64,000 bases of DNA. Origin: Bradyrhizobium sp. CSS354 (GTDB lineage Bacteria; Pseudomonadota; Alphaproteobacteria; Rhizobiales; Xanthobacteraceae). Both the position numbers and the translations under genes were made by a program. The DNA lies in the NCBI RefSeq assembly GCF_029051725.1, contig NZ_JAACFU010000011.1, forward strand, positions 62,001 to 126,000, written 5' to 3'. The notes beneath the pieces were generated by a model. It was not told the origin of the DNA. It did no database searches and saw only the letters and a list, made by a program, of their open reading frames with translations. This document shows, piece after piece, positions 54,020-63,041 of the stretch (positions within the stretch are counted from its first letter, which is position 1; every line of letters begins with the position of its first letter).

Positions 54020-54877
54020 ATGAACAGGATTAAACCGAAGATCGCGCTGGTGACCGGCGCCTCCTCAGGCATCGGCCAGGCCACGGCGGAGCGGCTCGCC
54101 AACGCCGGTTACAAGGTGTTCGGCACCAGCAGGCGGGGCGCACAGTCTGGCAAGCAGGCCTTCGAGATGCTGGCCCTCGACGTCACCAGCGACGCATCGG
54201 TGGAAGCCGCCGTCGGCGAAGTGATCCGGCGCGAGGGCCGCATCGACCTGCTCGTGAACAACGCCGGCTTCGGCGTTGCCCCTGCCGGCGCGGAAGAGAG
54301 CTCGATGGAGCAGGCGCGCGCGATTTTCGAGACGAACTTCTTCGGCCTCATCCGGATGACGCGCGCCGTCGTGCCGCACATGCGGCGCCAGGGGAATGGC
54401 CGCATCATCAATATCGGCTCGGTGCTTGGCTTTCTGCCGATGCCCTATGGCGCGCTCTACGCCGCGACCAAGCACGCGGTGGCGGGCTATTCGGAATCGC
54501 TCGACCATGAACTGCGCACGCGGGGCATCCGGGTCTCGGTGGTCGAGCCCGCCTACACCAAGACGCCGTTCGACGCGAACTTCATGGAGCCCGACGCCAC
54601 GCTCGACGAATATCGCGAGGCGCGCGCCGGCGTGACCAAGCGGGTGAACGAGGTGATGGCGACGGCCGAACAGCCTGGCGTGGTGGCCGAGACCGTGTTG
54701 AAGGCCGCGAGCGCGGCGCGCCCGCAGCTCAAATACGCGGCCGGCAGCCTTGCGAAGCGCCTGCGATTGCTACGCAGGTTTGCGCCCGCAGCCCTGGTGG
54801 ATGCCGGGATCCGAAAGGATTTGCGGCTCGATGCGGTGGCGGCGTCGCAGCCCGCCCGCATGGCGCGGGCTTTCTGA
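54020..54877 (+). CDS. short-chain dehydrogenase/reductase
   Basis: 285 residues of the classical SDR family. The NAD(P) loop TGASSGIGQATAERLA (about 13), NNAG (about 88), and the catalytic Ser (INIGSVLGF), Tyr and Lys (YAATKHA) are all present. The Arg pair after the first strand (SRR) favours NADPH. It lies behind the TetR operators and 48 bases before the MDR oxidoreductase, so the two form a repressor-controlled operon. Substrate unknown. Confidence 0.92.
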   Translation: MNRIKPKIALVTGASSGIGQATAERLANAGYKVFGTSRRGAQSGKQAFEMLALDVTSDASVEAAVGEVIRREGRIDLLVNNAGFGVAPAGAEESSMEQARAIFETNFFGLIRMTRAVVPHMRRQGNGRIINIGSVLGFLPMPYGALYAATKHAVAGYSESLDHELRTRGIRVSVVEPAYTKTPFDANFMEPDATLDEYREARAGVTKRVNEVMATAEQPGVVAETVLKAASAARPQLKYAAGSLAKRLRLLRRFAPAALVDAGIRKDLRLDAVAASQPARMARAF

Positions 54878-54925
54878 GGGGCGCAAGCTTGCCGTCGCGA
54901 AGAACCTTCGGACCGAGAGAGAAAA

Positions 54926-55927
54926 ATGAAAGCACTCGTCTTCAAGCGCTACGGCAAGCCGGACCAGATCGCGTTGGCCGACATCCCCCGGCCGACGCCG
55001 AAGCCGAACGAAATCCTGGTCCAGGTTCACGCCGCGGGCTTGAACCCAATCGACAACATGATTCCGAAAGGGACGTTCAAGCCGATCCTCAAGTTTCAGC
55101 TGCCGGCCACGCTGGGCAGCGACCTGGCGGGCGTCGTCGTCGAGGTCGGAAGCCGCGTGACCCGCTTCAAGCCGGGGGACGCCGTCTTTGCCAGCATCTT
55201 CGATCTCGGCACCGGCGCTCTCGCAGAATTCGCAATCGTGCCGGAGGATGCCGCCGCACTCAAGCCGCCGAACCTGGACTTCGTGCAGGCGGCCTCGATT
55301 CCGATGGTCGGCCTGACATCGTGGCAGGCGCTTAGGGAGCGCATACGGCTCAAGCCGGGCCAGAAAGTGTTCATCCCCGCGGGCGCCGGCGGGATCGGCA
55401 CGTTTGCGATCCAGCTCGCGAAATATCTCGGGGCAAAAGTGGGGACGACGACCAGCACCGGCAATATCGATCTGGTGCGCAGCCTCGGGGCTGACGAGGT
55501 GGTCGACTACAAGACCCAGCAATTCGAGGCGGTGCTGCGGGACTACGACGCGGTGCTGGGTACGCTCAGGGGCGACGCGGTCGAGACATCGCTTCGGATC
55601 CTGAAGCGGGGGAGCAGGATTGCTTCGCTGGTCGGGCCGCCGGACGCCGCGTTCGCGCGCGCCCGGGGCATGAATGTCTTCATGGTGCTGCTGTTCGGAT
55701 TGCTGAGCCGCAAGATCATTCGCCAGGCCGGCAAAATCGGCGCGGACTATTCGTTCGTGTTCGTGCACCCGGACGGCAGCCAACTCGCCGAGATCGGCGA
55801 GCTTCTCAAGGCGGAGCGTATCCGGCCGGTGATCGACAAGGTCTTTCCGTTCGAACAGGCGAAAGAGGCGCTGGCGTATCTCGAAAGGGGACGAGCTAAG
55901 GGGAAAATCGTCGTCCAGATGAGATGA
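54926..55927 (+). CDS. NADP-dependent MDR oxidoreductase (quinone-reductase type)
   Basis: 333 residues of the zinc-free MDR family. GroES-like N-terminal half (HAAGLNPIDNMIPKG, GSDLAGVVVEVG) and a Rossmann half with AGAGGIGTFAIQLAKYLGAK. No structural or catalytic Zn ligands are visible. Such enzymes reduce quinones or enones, giving protection against electrophiles. Transcribed with the SDR gene under the TetR repressor. Confidence 0.9.
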   Translation: MKALVFKRYGKPDQIALADIPRPTPKPNEILVQVHAAGLNPIDNMIPKGTFKPILKFQLPATLGSDLAGVVVEVGSRVTRFKPGDAVFASIFDLGTGALAEFAIVPEDAAALKPPNLDFVQAASIPMVGLTSWQALRERIRLKPGQKVFIPAGAGGIGTFAIQLAKYLGAKVGTTTSTGNIDLVRSLGADEVVDYKTQQFEAVLRDYDAVLGTLRGDAVETSLRILKRGSRIASLVGPPDAAFARARGMNVFMVLLFGLLSRKIIRQAGKIGADYSFVFVHPDGSQLAEIGELLKAERIRPVIDKVFPFEQAKEALAYLERGRAKGKIVVQMR

Positions 55928-55955
55928 GGGCGTGGATGCGGCCCGCCCAATCGCC

Positions 55956-56753
55956 TCAGCCCTCTACCCGCCACAGCCGCCAGCGCTCCGGCACGCCCTT
56001 GAGCTGGTGCATGCCGTGATCCCTGAAACGGATCCCGGACTGTGGCGCCAGCAGCTCCTTGACCGCGCTGGAGACCAAAACCTCGCCGGCGCGCGCCTTG
56101 GCGGCGACGCGGGTGCCGATGTGGAAGGCGAGGCCGACCGCCTCGGTGCCGCTCACGGTGTATTCGCCGGCATGCAGGCCGACCCTGATCTCAAGGCCGA
56201 GCGTACGCATGGCCTTCTGGATCGCGGTCGCGCAATTGATTGCGGCAGCCGGCGTCTTGAATGTCGCCAGCACGCCGTCGCCCGTCGTCGTGACTTCCTT
56301 GCCGCGCGAGCTCTTCAGCTCCTTGCGGACCGCCGCGTAATAATGGCCCATGATTTTGGTCCAGCGGACATCGCCGAGCTTTGCCGCTTTTGCGGTGGAG
56401 CCGACGATATCGACGATCAGGATCGTGGCGAGCGCTCGCTTGAGCTCGGTGCTGCCTGCGGCCGGCCGGCGACGGAGCACGATCGCGCCGGCCAGCGGTT
56501 CATAGCGATGGTTGCGGCGTCGCGCGATCGCGGCCTTTGCGTAATCCTGGGCACGCTGCGCGCTGCCACAGCGAACTGTCTTCTCCTGCGGCAGACGCGT
56601 CCAGTAGACCTTTCGTCCGTCACCGGCGCCCTGGACCTCCACGGCGCCCCACTTCAGGAGGATCGCCGTGCCGACGCGCCGGACACACCACGCCTTCGAC
56701 GTGTAACCCGATACGTTCGACTGATGGATTCCGATGCGGAGGAATTTTGGCAT
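55956..56753 (-). CDS. divergent class III cyclase-domain protein
   Basis: About 265 residues. The N-terminal 85 (MPKFLRIGIHQSNVSGYTSK onward, with WGAVEV and KVYWTRLP) resemble a WGR-like domain; the rest is a class III cyclase domain (ATILIVDIVGST, TTTGDGVLATF, RVGLHAGE, GLAFHIGTRVAAKA). Both metal Asp are kept, but the substrate Lys is a Thr in TTTGDG and the usual Asn of VNxAxR is absent. It may be an active class IIIb-type enzyme or a binding-only form. ATGs at 56753 and 56759 are both possible. Confidence 0.8.
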   Translation of the reverse strand: MPKFLRIGIHQSNVSGYTSKAWCVRRVGTAILLKWGAVEVQGAGDGRKVYWTRLPQEKTVRCGSAQRAQDYAKAAIARRRNHRYEPLAGAIVLRRRPAAGSTELKRALATILIVDIVGSTAKAAKLGDVRWTKIMGHYYAAVRKELKSSRGKEVTTTGDGVLATFKTPAAAINCATAIQKAMRTLGLEIRVGLHAGEYTVSGTEAVGLAFHIGTRVAAKARAGEVLVSSAVKELLAPQSGIRFRDHGMHQLKGVPERWRLWRVEG

Positions 56754-56869
56754 GAACATGCGGCCGATCGAAGCAACGTTTGGGCGACCCAGGGCCAAGC
56801 GTAGTGACACACTCGCGCATTGGCAATACGATCCGCCGTCAAGACCTGTTCATTTGAAACCAGTGCAAT

Positions 56870-57327
56870 ATGCAAAATCATTTTCGCGCTTGTTGTGAAG
56901 CCGCCCTGTTGTCAGCCGCGCTCGCAATCATCGCCGTGCCCGGCATGGCGCGTGCGCAGTCGGGGAGCGCCGGCGGCAGCATCGGCAATGACGAAAAATC
57001 GCTGTCCGGTTCGCGCGAGACGCCGCGGGCGGCCGAGCCTTCGAAGCCGGCACGACGCAGCAAGCCCGCGGACGACGAGCCGCGCCGCGCGCCGCAAAAG
57101 AGCGGCGGAGGCGGCAATCTCGACGGAGCATGGGTCCTGACCAGTGTCGGCGCGTCCTGCGGCACCTCCACCGATACGGTGGTCATCACCGGCGGCCAGT
57201 TGGTCGGACAGTACGGCACCGCTCAAGTCAGTCCGAACGGTCCGGCCGATTTTCAGGCCGCAGCGGCTCCGGTACGTTCCGGCGATCCGATGGATGTGTC
57301 GGAAGCTGGACCGGATCGAAACAGTGA
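56870..57327 (+). pseudogene. secreted protein gene with a frameshift
   Basis: The ATG at 56870 begins a signal peptide (cleaved near ARA-Q), a Lys/Arg/Pro-rich linker and the domain start LDGAWVLTSVGASCGTSTDT. Around 57215-57245 the protein-like reading moves to another frame (SGRFSGRSGSGTFRRSDGCV, then GSWTGSKQ, stop at 57327), while the original frame runs on as low-quality sequence to 57349. The end in the second frame looks like the proper C-terminus, so a frameshift or small deletion is likely. Confidence 0.65.
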
Positions 57328-57339
57328 TGTTTCCTTGCC

Positions 57340-58527
57340 TCAGCCCTGATACGCAAACAGCTCGATCGGCTCGCTGAAGCCGCGCACCGCGTGCTCGCCG
57401 ACGCGCTCCAGATCGAACTGGCTGCCAACGAGATCGGCGAATTCGCGTGACAGCAGCACCGTCTTTCCCAATTGCTTGGTCAGGGCTTCGAGGCGCGAGG
57501 CCATGTTGACGGCGGGACCGATCACGGTGAAGTCGAGCCGGGTGGACGATCCGATATTGCCGTACATGACGTCGCCGACATGGACGCCGATGCCGTAGTT
57601 CAGCGGCGCGCGGCCGGTGCCGTCGTTGCGCGCGTTCAACGCGATCATGGCCTGCCGGGCTTCGGTCACGGCGTGCAGCAGGTTTGCACCGGCATTGGGC
57701 TCGCTCAGCGGGAAGATGGCGAGCAGGCCGTCACCGATGAATTTCAGGATCTCGCCGCCATGCCGGGCGATCGGCTCCGACATCGCGTCGAAATAATCGT
57801 TGAGCAGATCGATGACGTCGTCGCGCGGCCAATTGTCCGAAATCTTGGTGAATTCGCGCAGATCGCAGATCATGATCGCGGCGCGCACCGTCGTGCCGGT
57901 GCCGCGTCGCGTGGCGCCGGCCAGGATGAGCTCGCCGGCGTGGGAGCCGACATAGGTCTCAAGGAGCGTCCGCGCCAATCGGTTCTTGATGCGGATCTCG
58001 CTGACCAGCGACAGCACCGGCAATATGTTCTTGAGGGCGGCGATATGCGCGTCGTCGAAACCGCCGGGCCGGTCGGTCGCGAAGGTGACGAGATGGCGCT
58101 TGCCGAGCGTATGGTAGAGCGGCCAGGCCACATAGTCGGTCAGGCCCTGCGCGCGCATCTCCCGATAAAGCGTGTGCTTGCGGCCGAGCGCGGGGTCGCC
58201 TTCGAGATTCTCGCGCAACTCGGTTGCGCCTTCGAACATTTCGCTGGCGGGACTACCGATGAACTCGGACCGCTCGCGGACGTCATAGTCGACCCGCGCA
58301 ATCTCCGCCTCGCGCATGCCGTCGGACCACATGAAGCGGGCGCCAAGCCATTGCGGGTGCTGGATCAGCACGTGTAGCGTCGACCGCGCCAGCGGAATAC
58401 CGGCCTGCTGAAGCCGGATGCACATCTCGGCAAAGATAACGTCGATGAAGCGCTGGTCGCGCGTGCCGTTGATCAGCCAGTCGACGACGCCATCGGACAG
58501 CGTGGCGGATTTCTTCTCTAGGATCAT
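57340..58527 (-). CDS. soluble class III adenylate/guanylate cyclase
   Basis: 395 residues without membrane segments. An N-terminal sensor region (about 1-195) is followed by a cyclase domain with both metal Asp (IMICDLREF, FIGDGLLAIF), the Lys of LKFIGD, the Thr of DFTV and Asn/Arg in VNMASR; it should be active. The N-terminal part may be a GAF-like fold. The ATG at 58527 is used because upstream sequence is low complexity. Second of three cyclase genes in 5.5 kb. Confidence 0.88.
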   Translation of the reverse strand: MILEKKSATLSDGVVDWLINGTRDQRFIDVIFAEMCIRLQQAGIPLARSTLHVLIQHPQWLGARFMWSDGMREAEIARVDYDVRERSEFIGSPASEMFEGATELRENLEGDPALGRKHTLYREMRAQGLTDYVAWPLYHTLGKRHLVTFATDRPGGFDDAHIAALKNILPVLSLVSEIRIKNRLARTLLETYVGSHAGELILAGATRRGTGTTVRAAIMICDLREFTKISDNWPRDDVIDLLNDYFDAMSEPIARHGGEILKFIGDGLLAIFPLSEPNAGANLLHAVTEARQAMIALNARNDGTGRAPLNYGIGVHVGDVMYGNIGSSTRLDFTVIGPAVNMASRLEALTKQLGKTVLLSREFADLVGSQFDLERVGEHAVRGFSEPIELFAYQG

Positions 58528-58669
58528 ATCTGCCCGTTCATATCGTGGCCGCCCGCATCGTGCTTTGGGCGGCGGCTGCATCAGGGCAGATATCGTGCTC
58601 CGGCGCGACGGCGTCAACCTAGCCAGTTGCACGGATTGTACGCATCGCTCTGATGGGCGGGAACGCCGT

Positions 58670-59254
58670 TCAGCCGACGATTTGAATAGAGCCCAGCACG
58701 GCCAGCCCCGAGACGAGCGCAAGCGTCGATGCCCCCGTCAGTTCGACCTTCAACGTGTTTTCGTGCGAAATCGAAAAATCCGTGCCGTCAAGACGGATGC
58801 CGCAGTCGCCGCGCGCCGCATAGACCAGATGCGTGCCGGCGGATAATCGCCGCTCACCGGGCTCCCTGAGCGCTTCGAGTTCTAGCGCGACCGCACCGCG
58901 CCGGCCCATCAAATTCACGACCTCGACTGGCCCTTCCTCGAGCTCGGTGACGATCGCGTGCTCGCCAGTGAAGCGCACCGTGGTGAACGGCTCGCGCTCG
59001 TCGAATTCCTGGGTGGGCGACTTCAGCACCAGCCCGCGGCCGCCGACCACCATCTGCAACCGGTCGATGCCGGGCATATGGGAGAACGGGCCGGGCGCCA
59101 CGATCGGGGTCGCCGCGAAACGCCACAGCAGGCTGTCCCAATCCTTCACGCTGGAATCAGCGCGATGGGCATCCGCGATATCGGTGAAGATGCCGCCGCC
59201 GTTCTTCCAGGGCGAGCGAGCGTAGTCTTCGGATTTCAGCAGTGTGGTTTTCAT
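58670..59254 (-). CDS. HutD-family protein
   Basis: 194 residues of the HutD/Ves cupin family. The signature begins DYARSPWKNGGGIFTDIA and continues with DSLLWRFAATPI. HutD accompanies histidine-utilisation genes elsewhere, but none are near here. Its biochemical role is poorly defined, perhaps binding of formylglutamate or urocanate. Single gene between two cyclase genes. Confidence 0.87.
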   Translation of the reverse strand: MKTTLLKSEDYARSPWKNGGGIFTDIADAHRADSSVKDWDSLLWRFAATPIVAPGPFSHMPGIDRLQMVVGGRGLVLKSPTQEFDEREPFTTVRFTGEHAIVTELEEGPVEVVNLMGRRGAVALELEALREPGERRLSAGTHLVYAARGDCGIRLDGTDFSISHENTLKVELTGASTLALVSGLAVLGSIQIVG

Positions 59255-59361
59255 GTCTTGAGGTGGTCCGGGAGCGCAAGAGGACGGGTGGTGTCAGTTG
59301 CGTATCATGCAGACAGGATCGTCGCCAGCTCGCTTCCCGTCAGCGCGCCAATCTTTCGCGA

Positions 59362-61455
59362 CTACTTCGTCGTCAGTGCCGCGACCGGGCGCCACGCAAC
59401 ATCAGGCGCGCTCTCAACCAACTGCCGGCAGCGGTCGCGCATCAGTTCGGCCGGGCGATCCGGGCCACGCATGTTCAGCACGGCTTCGAAATCGGCGAGT
59501 GCAGCCGCAAACCGGCGAGCGCGATAGCTGGCGAGCCCCTGCTCGTAGCGCCCGATCCAGCAGGCTGCCTGGTCGCCGCCGCCCTCCCCGGCAAGTCCGA
59601 TCAATTCATAGACTGCAAAACCCTCCTCGCGTCCATACACGGCGATGCTATCGATCTCGCGCGTGACGATGGCGCCGCGTGCGAGACGTTCGGTCGCTTC
59701 GCCAATGAGGATTTGCGTGCCGTAGGATTTGTTGGCGCCCTCGAGGCGGCTCGCGACGTTCACGGCATCGCCGATCACGGTGTAGTTCAGACGCAATTCC
59801 GAGCCGATATTACCGACCAGCATGCGGCCGGAATTGATGCCGATCCGGATCTGGAGCGGCTGGCCGAGATCGTCGGCAAGGCCCGACGCCGCGATGGCCC
59901 TGCAACAGCCGAGCGCCGCACGGCAGCAGCGCAGCGCGTGGTCGGCCTGTGGCTGCGGGGCGCCCCAGAACGCCATCACGGCGTCGCCGATGAATTTGTC
60001 GATGGTGCCGCCATTGGCGACGACGGCCTCGGAGGCGAGGTCGAGATAGCGCGACAGCAACGGCACCACGCGATCGCCGAGCCGCTCGGACAGCCCGGTG
60101 AAGCCGGCGATGTCGACGAACATCACGCTGAGCTCCTGCATGCTGCCACCGGGTTTTGCCTCGACGCCCTGGCGCAACAGCGAGCGGACCAGATCGGCCG
60201 GGATGAATTTGCGAAACGCGGAAAGGCCGGCTGCCATCTCGGCGATCGCGCCGGACAGGCTCGCGATCTCCTTGAGCCGCGACGGATGGCGGCGGACCTG
60301 CTCCAGCGCGAAGGCTTCGACATGGCGGAGCTCGCCGACGACGCGCGACAGCGGCGCGGCGATGACGGAACGCGCCAGCATCGCCGAGGCCAGCGCCGCG
60401 AGCACGGCGCCGATGGCAAGGCCGAGGATCAGGCGGCGCAACGTCGTCTCGACCGGGCCGAGGAACTCGGCCTCGGGGATCACGGTCGCCAGCGACCAGC
60501 CGGGAAACGGCAGCGGCGTGAGCGCCACTTCGTAAGCCGCGCCAGCCGATGTCAGCCGACTTCGCCACGCTTCCTTGCGGCCATCCTCGCCCGCCTTTAC
60601 GAGTGCCATCCGCGCCAGCGGCAGCAGCGTCGTATCGCCCTTCGCAACGTGCAGTTCGTCGGCGTCCTTATCGGGCGCCGCGATCAGCTCGCCGCTGCCG
60701 TCGATGATGAAAGCCGTTCCGGTGCGCCCGACCTCGAGCTGCGACAGGAAGCGCGCGAGCCTGGTGTACTCGATGACGATGGCGAGGACGCCCTGCCGCT
60801 CCTGGTAGACGTCGATCGGACCGGCAAAGGCAATCGACGGCCGCTCGCCGGTCGGATGGTCCATGACCTTGAACCACTCCGGCTCCCCGGCCGCCAGCCC
60901 GGTCTTGAACCAAGCGCGATCGGCGACGCGAAAATCGGTCGGCTCGAAACGGCGATTGGCGAATTCGATGTCGCCGGGCACCACCTCGTATTCGTCGATG
61001 CGGCGCTGGCCAGCATGATCGGTCAGGGAGATCTCCATCATCTCCAGCCGGCGGTCGCCGAGCTTGTGCGCGGCGAAGAAGGAGCCGTCGGGCCAGCCAA
61101 AGGCGACCCAGGAGATCGTCGCCTGCGACTGCAATTGCGACAGGAAGACGAATTCGCGCTTGTCGGCCTCGCGGGTGTCGAGCACGTTCTGCAGGAACAG
61201 GGTTCGGATCGCGGTATGGGCGGCACGCGCCTCGTCCACGATCGCGGCGACCTCCTTGCGGACAGCGGCCACGATCTGCTCGTTGATGGTCGATGCGAGC
61301 TGCCGGCTCGCCGCTTCCGCCGTGCGCCACCACAACAGGCTGGAGAGGGCCGCGGTCAAAAGAATCGCGGTCAGGACCAGCGCCGAGACGGCGAGGCGGA
61401 TGCTGACCGTCAGCTTCGCGATCGCGCGCAGGTGCCGTCCGGGATCAACATTCAT
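59362..61455 (-). CDS. membrane sensor class III cyclase (Cache-type)
   Basis: 697 residues. A first membrane helix (about 20-45), a 290-residue periplasmic dCache-like sensor (AFGWPDGSFFAAHKLGDRRL, DRAWFKTGLAAGE, FIIDGSGELIA), a second helix (about 345-370), a HAMP-like linker and a cyclase domain with intact catalytic residues (MFVDIAGF, DKFIGDAVMAFWG, NYTVIGDAVNVASR). The C-terminus has a TPR-like tail. It should make cAMP in response to a small periplasmic ligand. The ATG at 61455 is used rather than 61518. Confidence 0.9.
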   Translation of the reverse strand: MNVDPGRHLRAIAKLTVSIRLAVSALVLTAILLTAALSSLLWWRTAEAASRQLASTINEQIVAAVRKEVAAIVDEARAAHTAIRTLFLQNVLDTREADKREFVFLSQLQSQATISWVAFGWPDGSFFAAHKLGDRRLEMMEISLTDHAGQRRIDEYEVVPGDIEFANRRFEPTDFRVADRAWFKTGLAAGEPEWFKVMDHPTGERPSIAFAGPIDVYQERQGVLAIVIEYTRLARFLSQLEVGRTGTAFIIDGSGELIAAPDKDADELHVAKGDTTLLPLARMALVKAGEDGRKEAWRSRLTSAGAAYEVALTPLPFPGWSLATVIPEAEFLGPVETTLRRLILGLAIGAVLAALASAMLARSVIAAPLSRVVGELRHVEAFALEQVRRHPSRLKEIASLSGAIAEMAAGLSAFRKFIPADLVRSLLRQGVEAKPGGSMQELSVMFVDIAGFTGLSERLGDRVVPLLSRYLDLASEAVVANGGTIDKFIGDAVMAFWGAPQPQADHALRCCRAALGCCRAIAASGLADDLGQPLQIRIGINSGRMLVGNIGSELRLNYTVIGDAVNVASRLEGANKSYGTQILIGEATERLARGAIVTREIDSIAVYGREEGFAVYELIGLAGEGGGDQAACWIGRYEQGLASYRARRFAAALADFEAVLNMRGPDRPAELMRDRCRQLVESAPDVAWRPVAALTTK

Positions 61456-61691
61456 CGCTGTTTCCGTTCTCCGGCAAAGCGGCGACTGGCCACCTCCTGT
61501 TACCGCTCTACGTGGCACGCGTGCATTCGTTACCTGTGGCAGGCACCGCGTGCCGCCGCCAATGCTCTCCGGCTAAGGTCTCGATAGAGACTAGGCATTG
61601 GATTGACCGGCCCGTCACCCGCTAATCCGGTCCAAGCGCACAGCCCGTGCGCCCATCCAACGGCCTCACAAACTCGTGACCTGCTCTAGCG

Positions 61692-61717
61692 GTAACACGA
61701 GCTGGGTGCGAGGCGAA
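61692..61717 (+). promoter_or_regulatory. SigF-type ECF promoter for the bufferin operon
   Basis: GTAACA (61692-61697), exactly 16 bases, then CGAA (61714-61717), closely matching the GTAACC-N16-CGAA sequence I recall for Caulobacter SigF, which controls such operons under metal stress. It lies 58 bases before the precursor gene. No sigF or anti-sigma gene is in the window. Confidence 0.6.
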
Positions 61718-61774
61718 CCGAACAAGGCGCTCTTCGCCTGCCAGGCGATGCCATCTCGAACAGGAGAATCTTCA

Positions 61775-62080
61775 ATGTCTGCCAAATTTGCCGTGACCAC
61801 GCTCGTTCTCGCCGGCGCCATGTCGACCGCACTTGCGACCCTGGCCGCTGCTGCTCCGCTGACCAAGGCCGAGGGCGACGCGGCCATCGCGGCCAAAAAG
61901 GAAAAATGCTTCGGCGTCGCGCTGAAGGGCCAGAACGATTGCGCCGCCGGACCGGGCACGACCTGCCAGGGCACCTCGACCACCGACTTCCAGGGCAATG
62001 CATGGAAATTCGTCCAGGGCGGCACCTGCACCAGCATCGAGCTGCCGGGCGGCAAGAAGGGCTCGCTCAAGCCGGTCTGA
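61775..62080 (+). CDS. bufA1: bufferin precursor (DUF2282)
   Basis: 101 residues. An N-terminal signal (VTTLVLAGAMSTALATLAAA) is followed by the DUF2282 core KCFGVALKGQNDCAAG, GTTCQGTS and GGTC. The four Cys are the residues modified by the partner MNIO enzyme in bufferins, giving copper-binding thio-heterocycles. The ATG at 61775 follows AGGAG. First gene of the operon with bufB, bufC and doxX. Confidence 0.9.
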   Translation: MSAKFAVTTLVLAGAMSTALATLAAAAPLTKAEGDAAIAAKKEKCFGVALKGQNDCAAGPGTTCQGTSTTDFQGNAWKFVQGGTCTSIELPGGKKGSLKPV

Positions 62081-62126
62081 CGCGCTGCGACACGAGCACG
62101 ACAACAGGGAAGAGCGGAGAGAAACC

Positions 62127-63041
62127 ATGACGACGGCAATCGCGCCTGACATGTCTGCGGTGCCCCTCCGCTATTCCGCGCCCATCGGCGGCGTCGCCGG
62201 GACGAGCTTCAAGCCCGAACACCTTCAGGCGATCCTGGGCGCGAACCAGCGGCGCGGCTTCTTCGAGGTCCACGCCGAGAACTACATGGGCGCAGGCGGA
62301 CCGCCGCATCGCGCGCTGGAAGCGATCCGCCGCGATCATCCACTGTCGCTGCATGGCGTGTGCATGTCGATCGGCGGACCACAGCCGCTCGACAAGGCGC
62401 ATCTGGCCCGCTTTCGCGGGCTGGTGGCGCGCTACCAGCCTGCGCTGGTATCCGAGCATCTCGCCTGGTCGACGCATGAGACCAGCTTCTTCAACGATCT
62501 GTTGCCGCTGCCCTACACCGCAGCAACGCTCCGAAATGTGTGCGATCACATCGATCAGGTGCAGGACGCGATCCGCCGCCCGCTGCTGCTGGAAAACCCG
62601 TCGACCTATATCGCTTTTCGCGAATCGTCGATGAGCGAGACCGATTTCATCCGCACTGTCGCCGAGCGGACCGGCTGCGGGCTGCTGCTCGATATCAACA
62701 ATGTATTCGTATCAGCGACCAATCACGGCTTCTCGGCGCTCGACTACCTCGCGGACTTTCCGCTGGCCCGCGTCGGGGAGATCCATCTTGCCGGCCATGC
62801 CGAGCAGGCCGATGACGAAGGCGACCTGCTGCTGATCGACAGCCATGACGGCCCGGTCGCGGACGCCGTGTGGAAGCTGTACGAGATCGTCGTCCGGCGC
62901 CGCGGCGGCGTGCCGACGCTGATCGAGTGGGACAGCAAGATCCCGGATTGGCCGGTCCTGCAGGCGGAAGCCGCCGCTGCGCAGGCGATCCTCGATCGTT
63001 GCCGCCCGGTCGGGTTGACGGGAGATCGTCATGCCGCCTGA
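62127..63041 (+). CDS. bufB1: bufferin-modifying MNIO enzyme (DUF692)
   Basis: 304 residues, TIM-barrel multinuclear iron-dependent oxidase. Family blocks: FFEVHAENYMG (residues about 48-58), LSLHGVCMSIGG, VSEHLAWS, LLLENPSTY, LLLDINNVFVSATNHG and GEIHLAGH; the His, Glu and Asp in these bind iron. It should oxidise the Cys of the DUF2282 precursor. The ATG at 62127 follows GGAGAG. Its end overlaps bufC by 11 bases. Confidence 0.92.
   Translation: MTTAIAPDMSAVPLRYSAPIGGVAGTSFKPEHLQAILGANQRRGFFEVHAENYMGAGGPPHRALEAIRRDHPLSLHGVCMSIGGPQPLDKAHLARFRGLVARYQPALVSEHLAWSTHETSFFNDLLPLPYTAATLRNVCDHIDQVQDAIRRPLLLENPSTYIAFRESSMSETDFIRTVAERTGCGLLLDINNVFVSATNHGFSALDYLADFPLARVGEIHLAGHAEQADDEGDLLLIDSHDGPVADAVWKLYEIVVRRRGGVPTLIEWDSKIPDWPVLQAEAAAAQAILDRCRPVGLTGDRHAA

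Noticed and set aside
59242..61587. 781-codon open frame on the plus strand
   Set aside because: Antisense to the Cache-type cyclase, whose catalytic motifs are complete; composition is Arg/Ala/Asp-rich noise.
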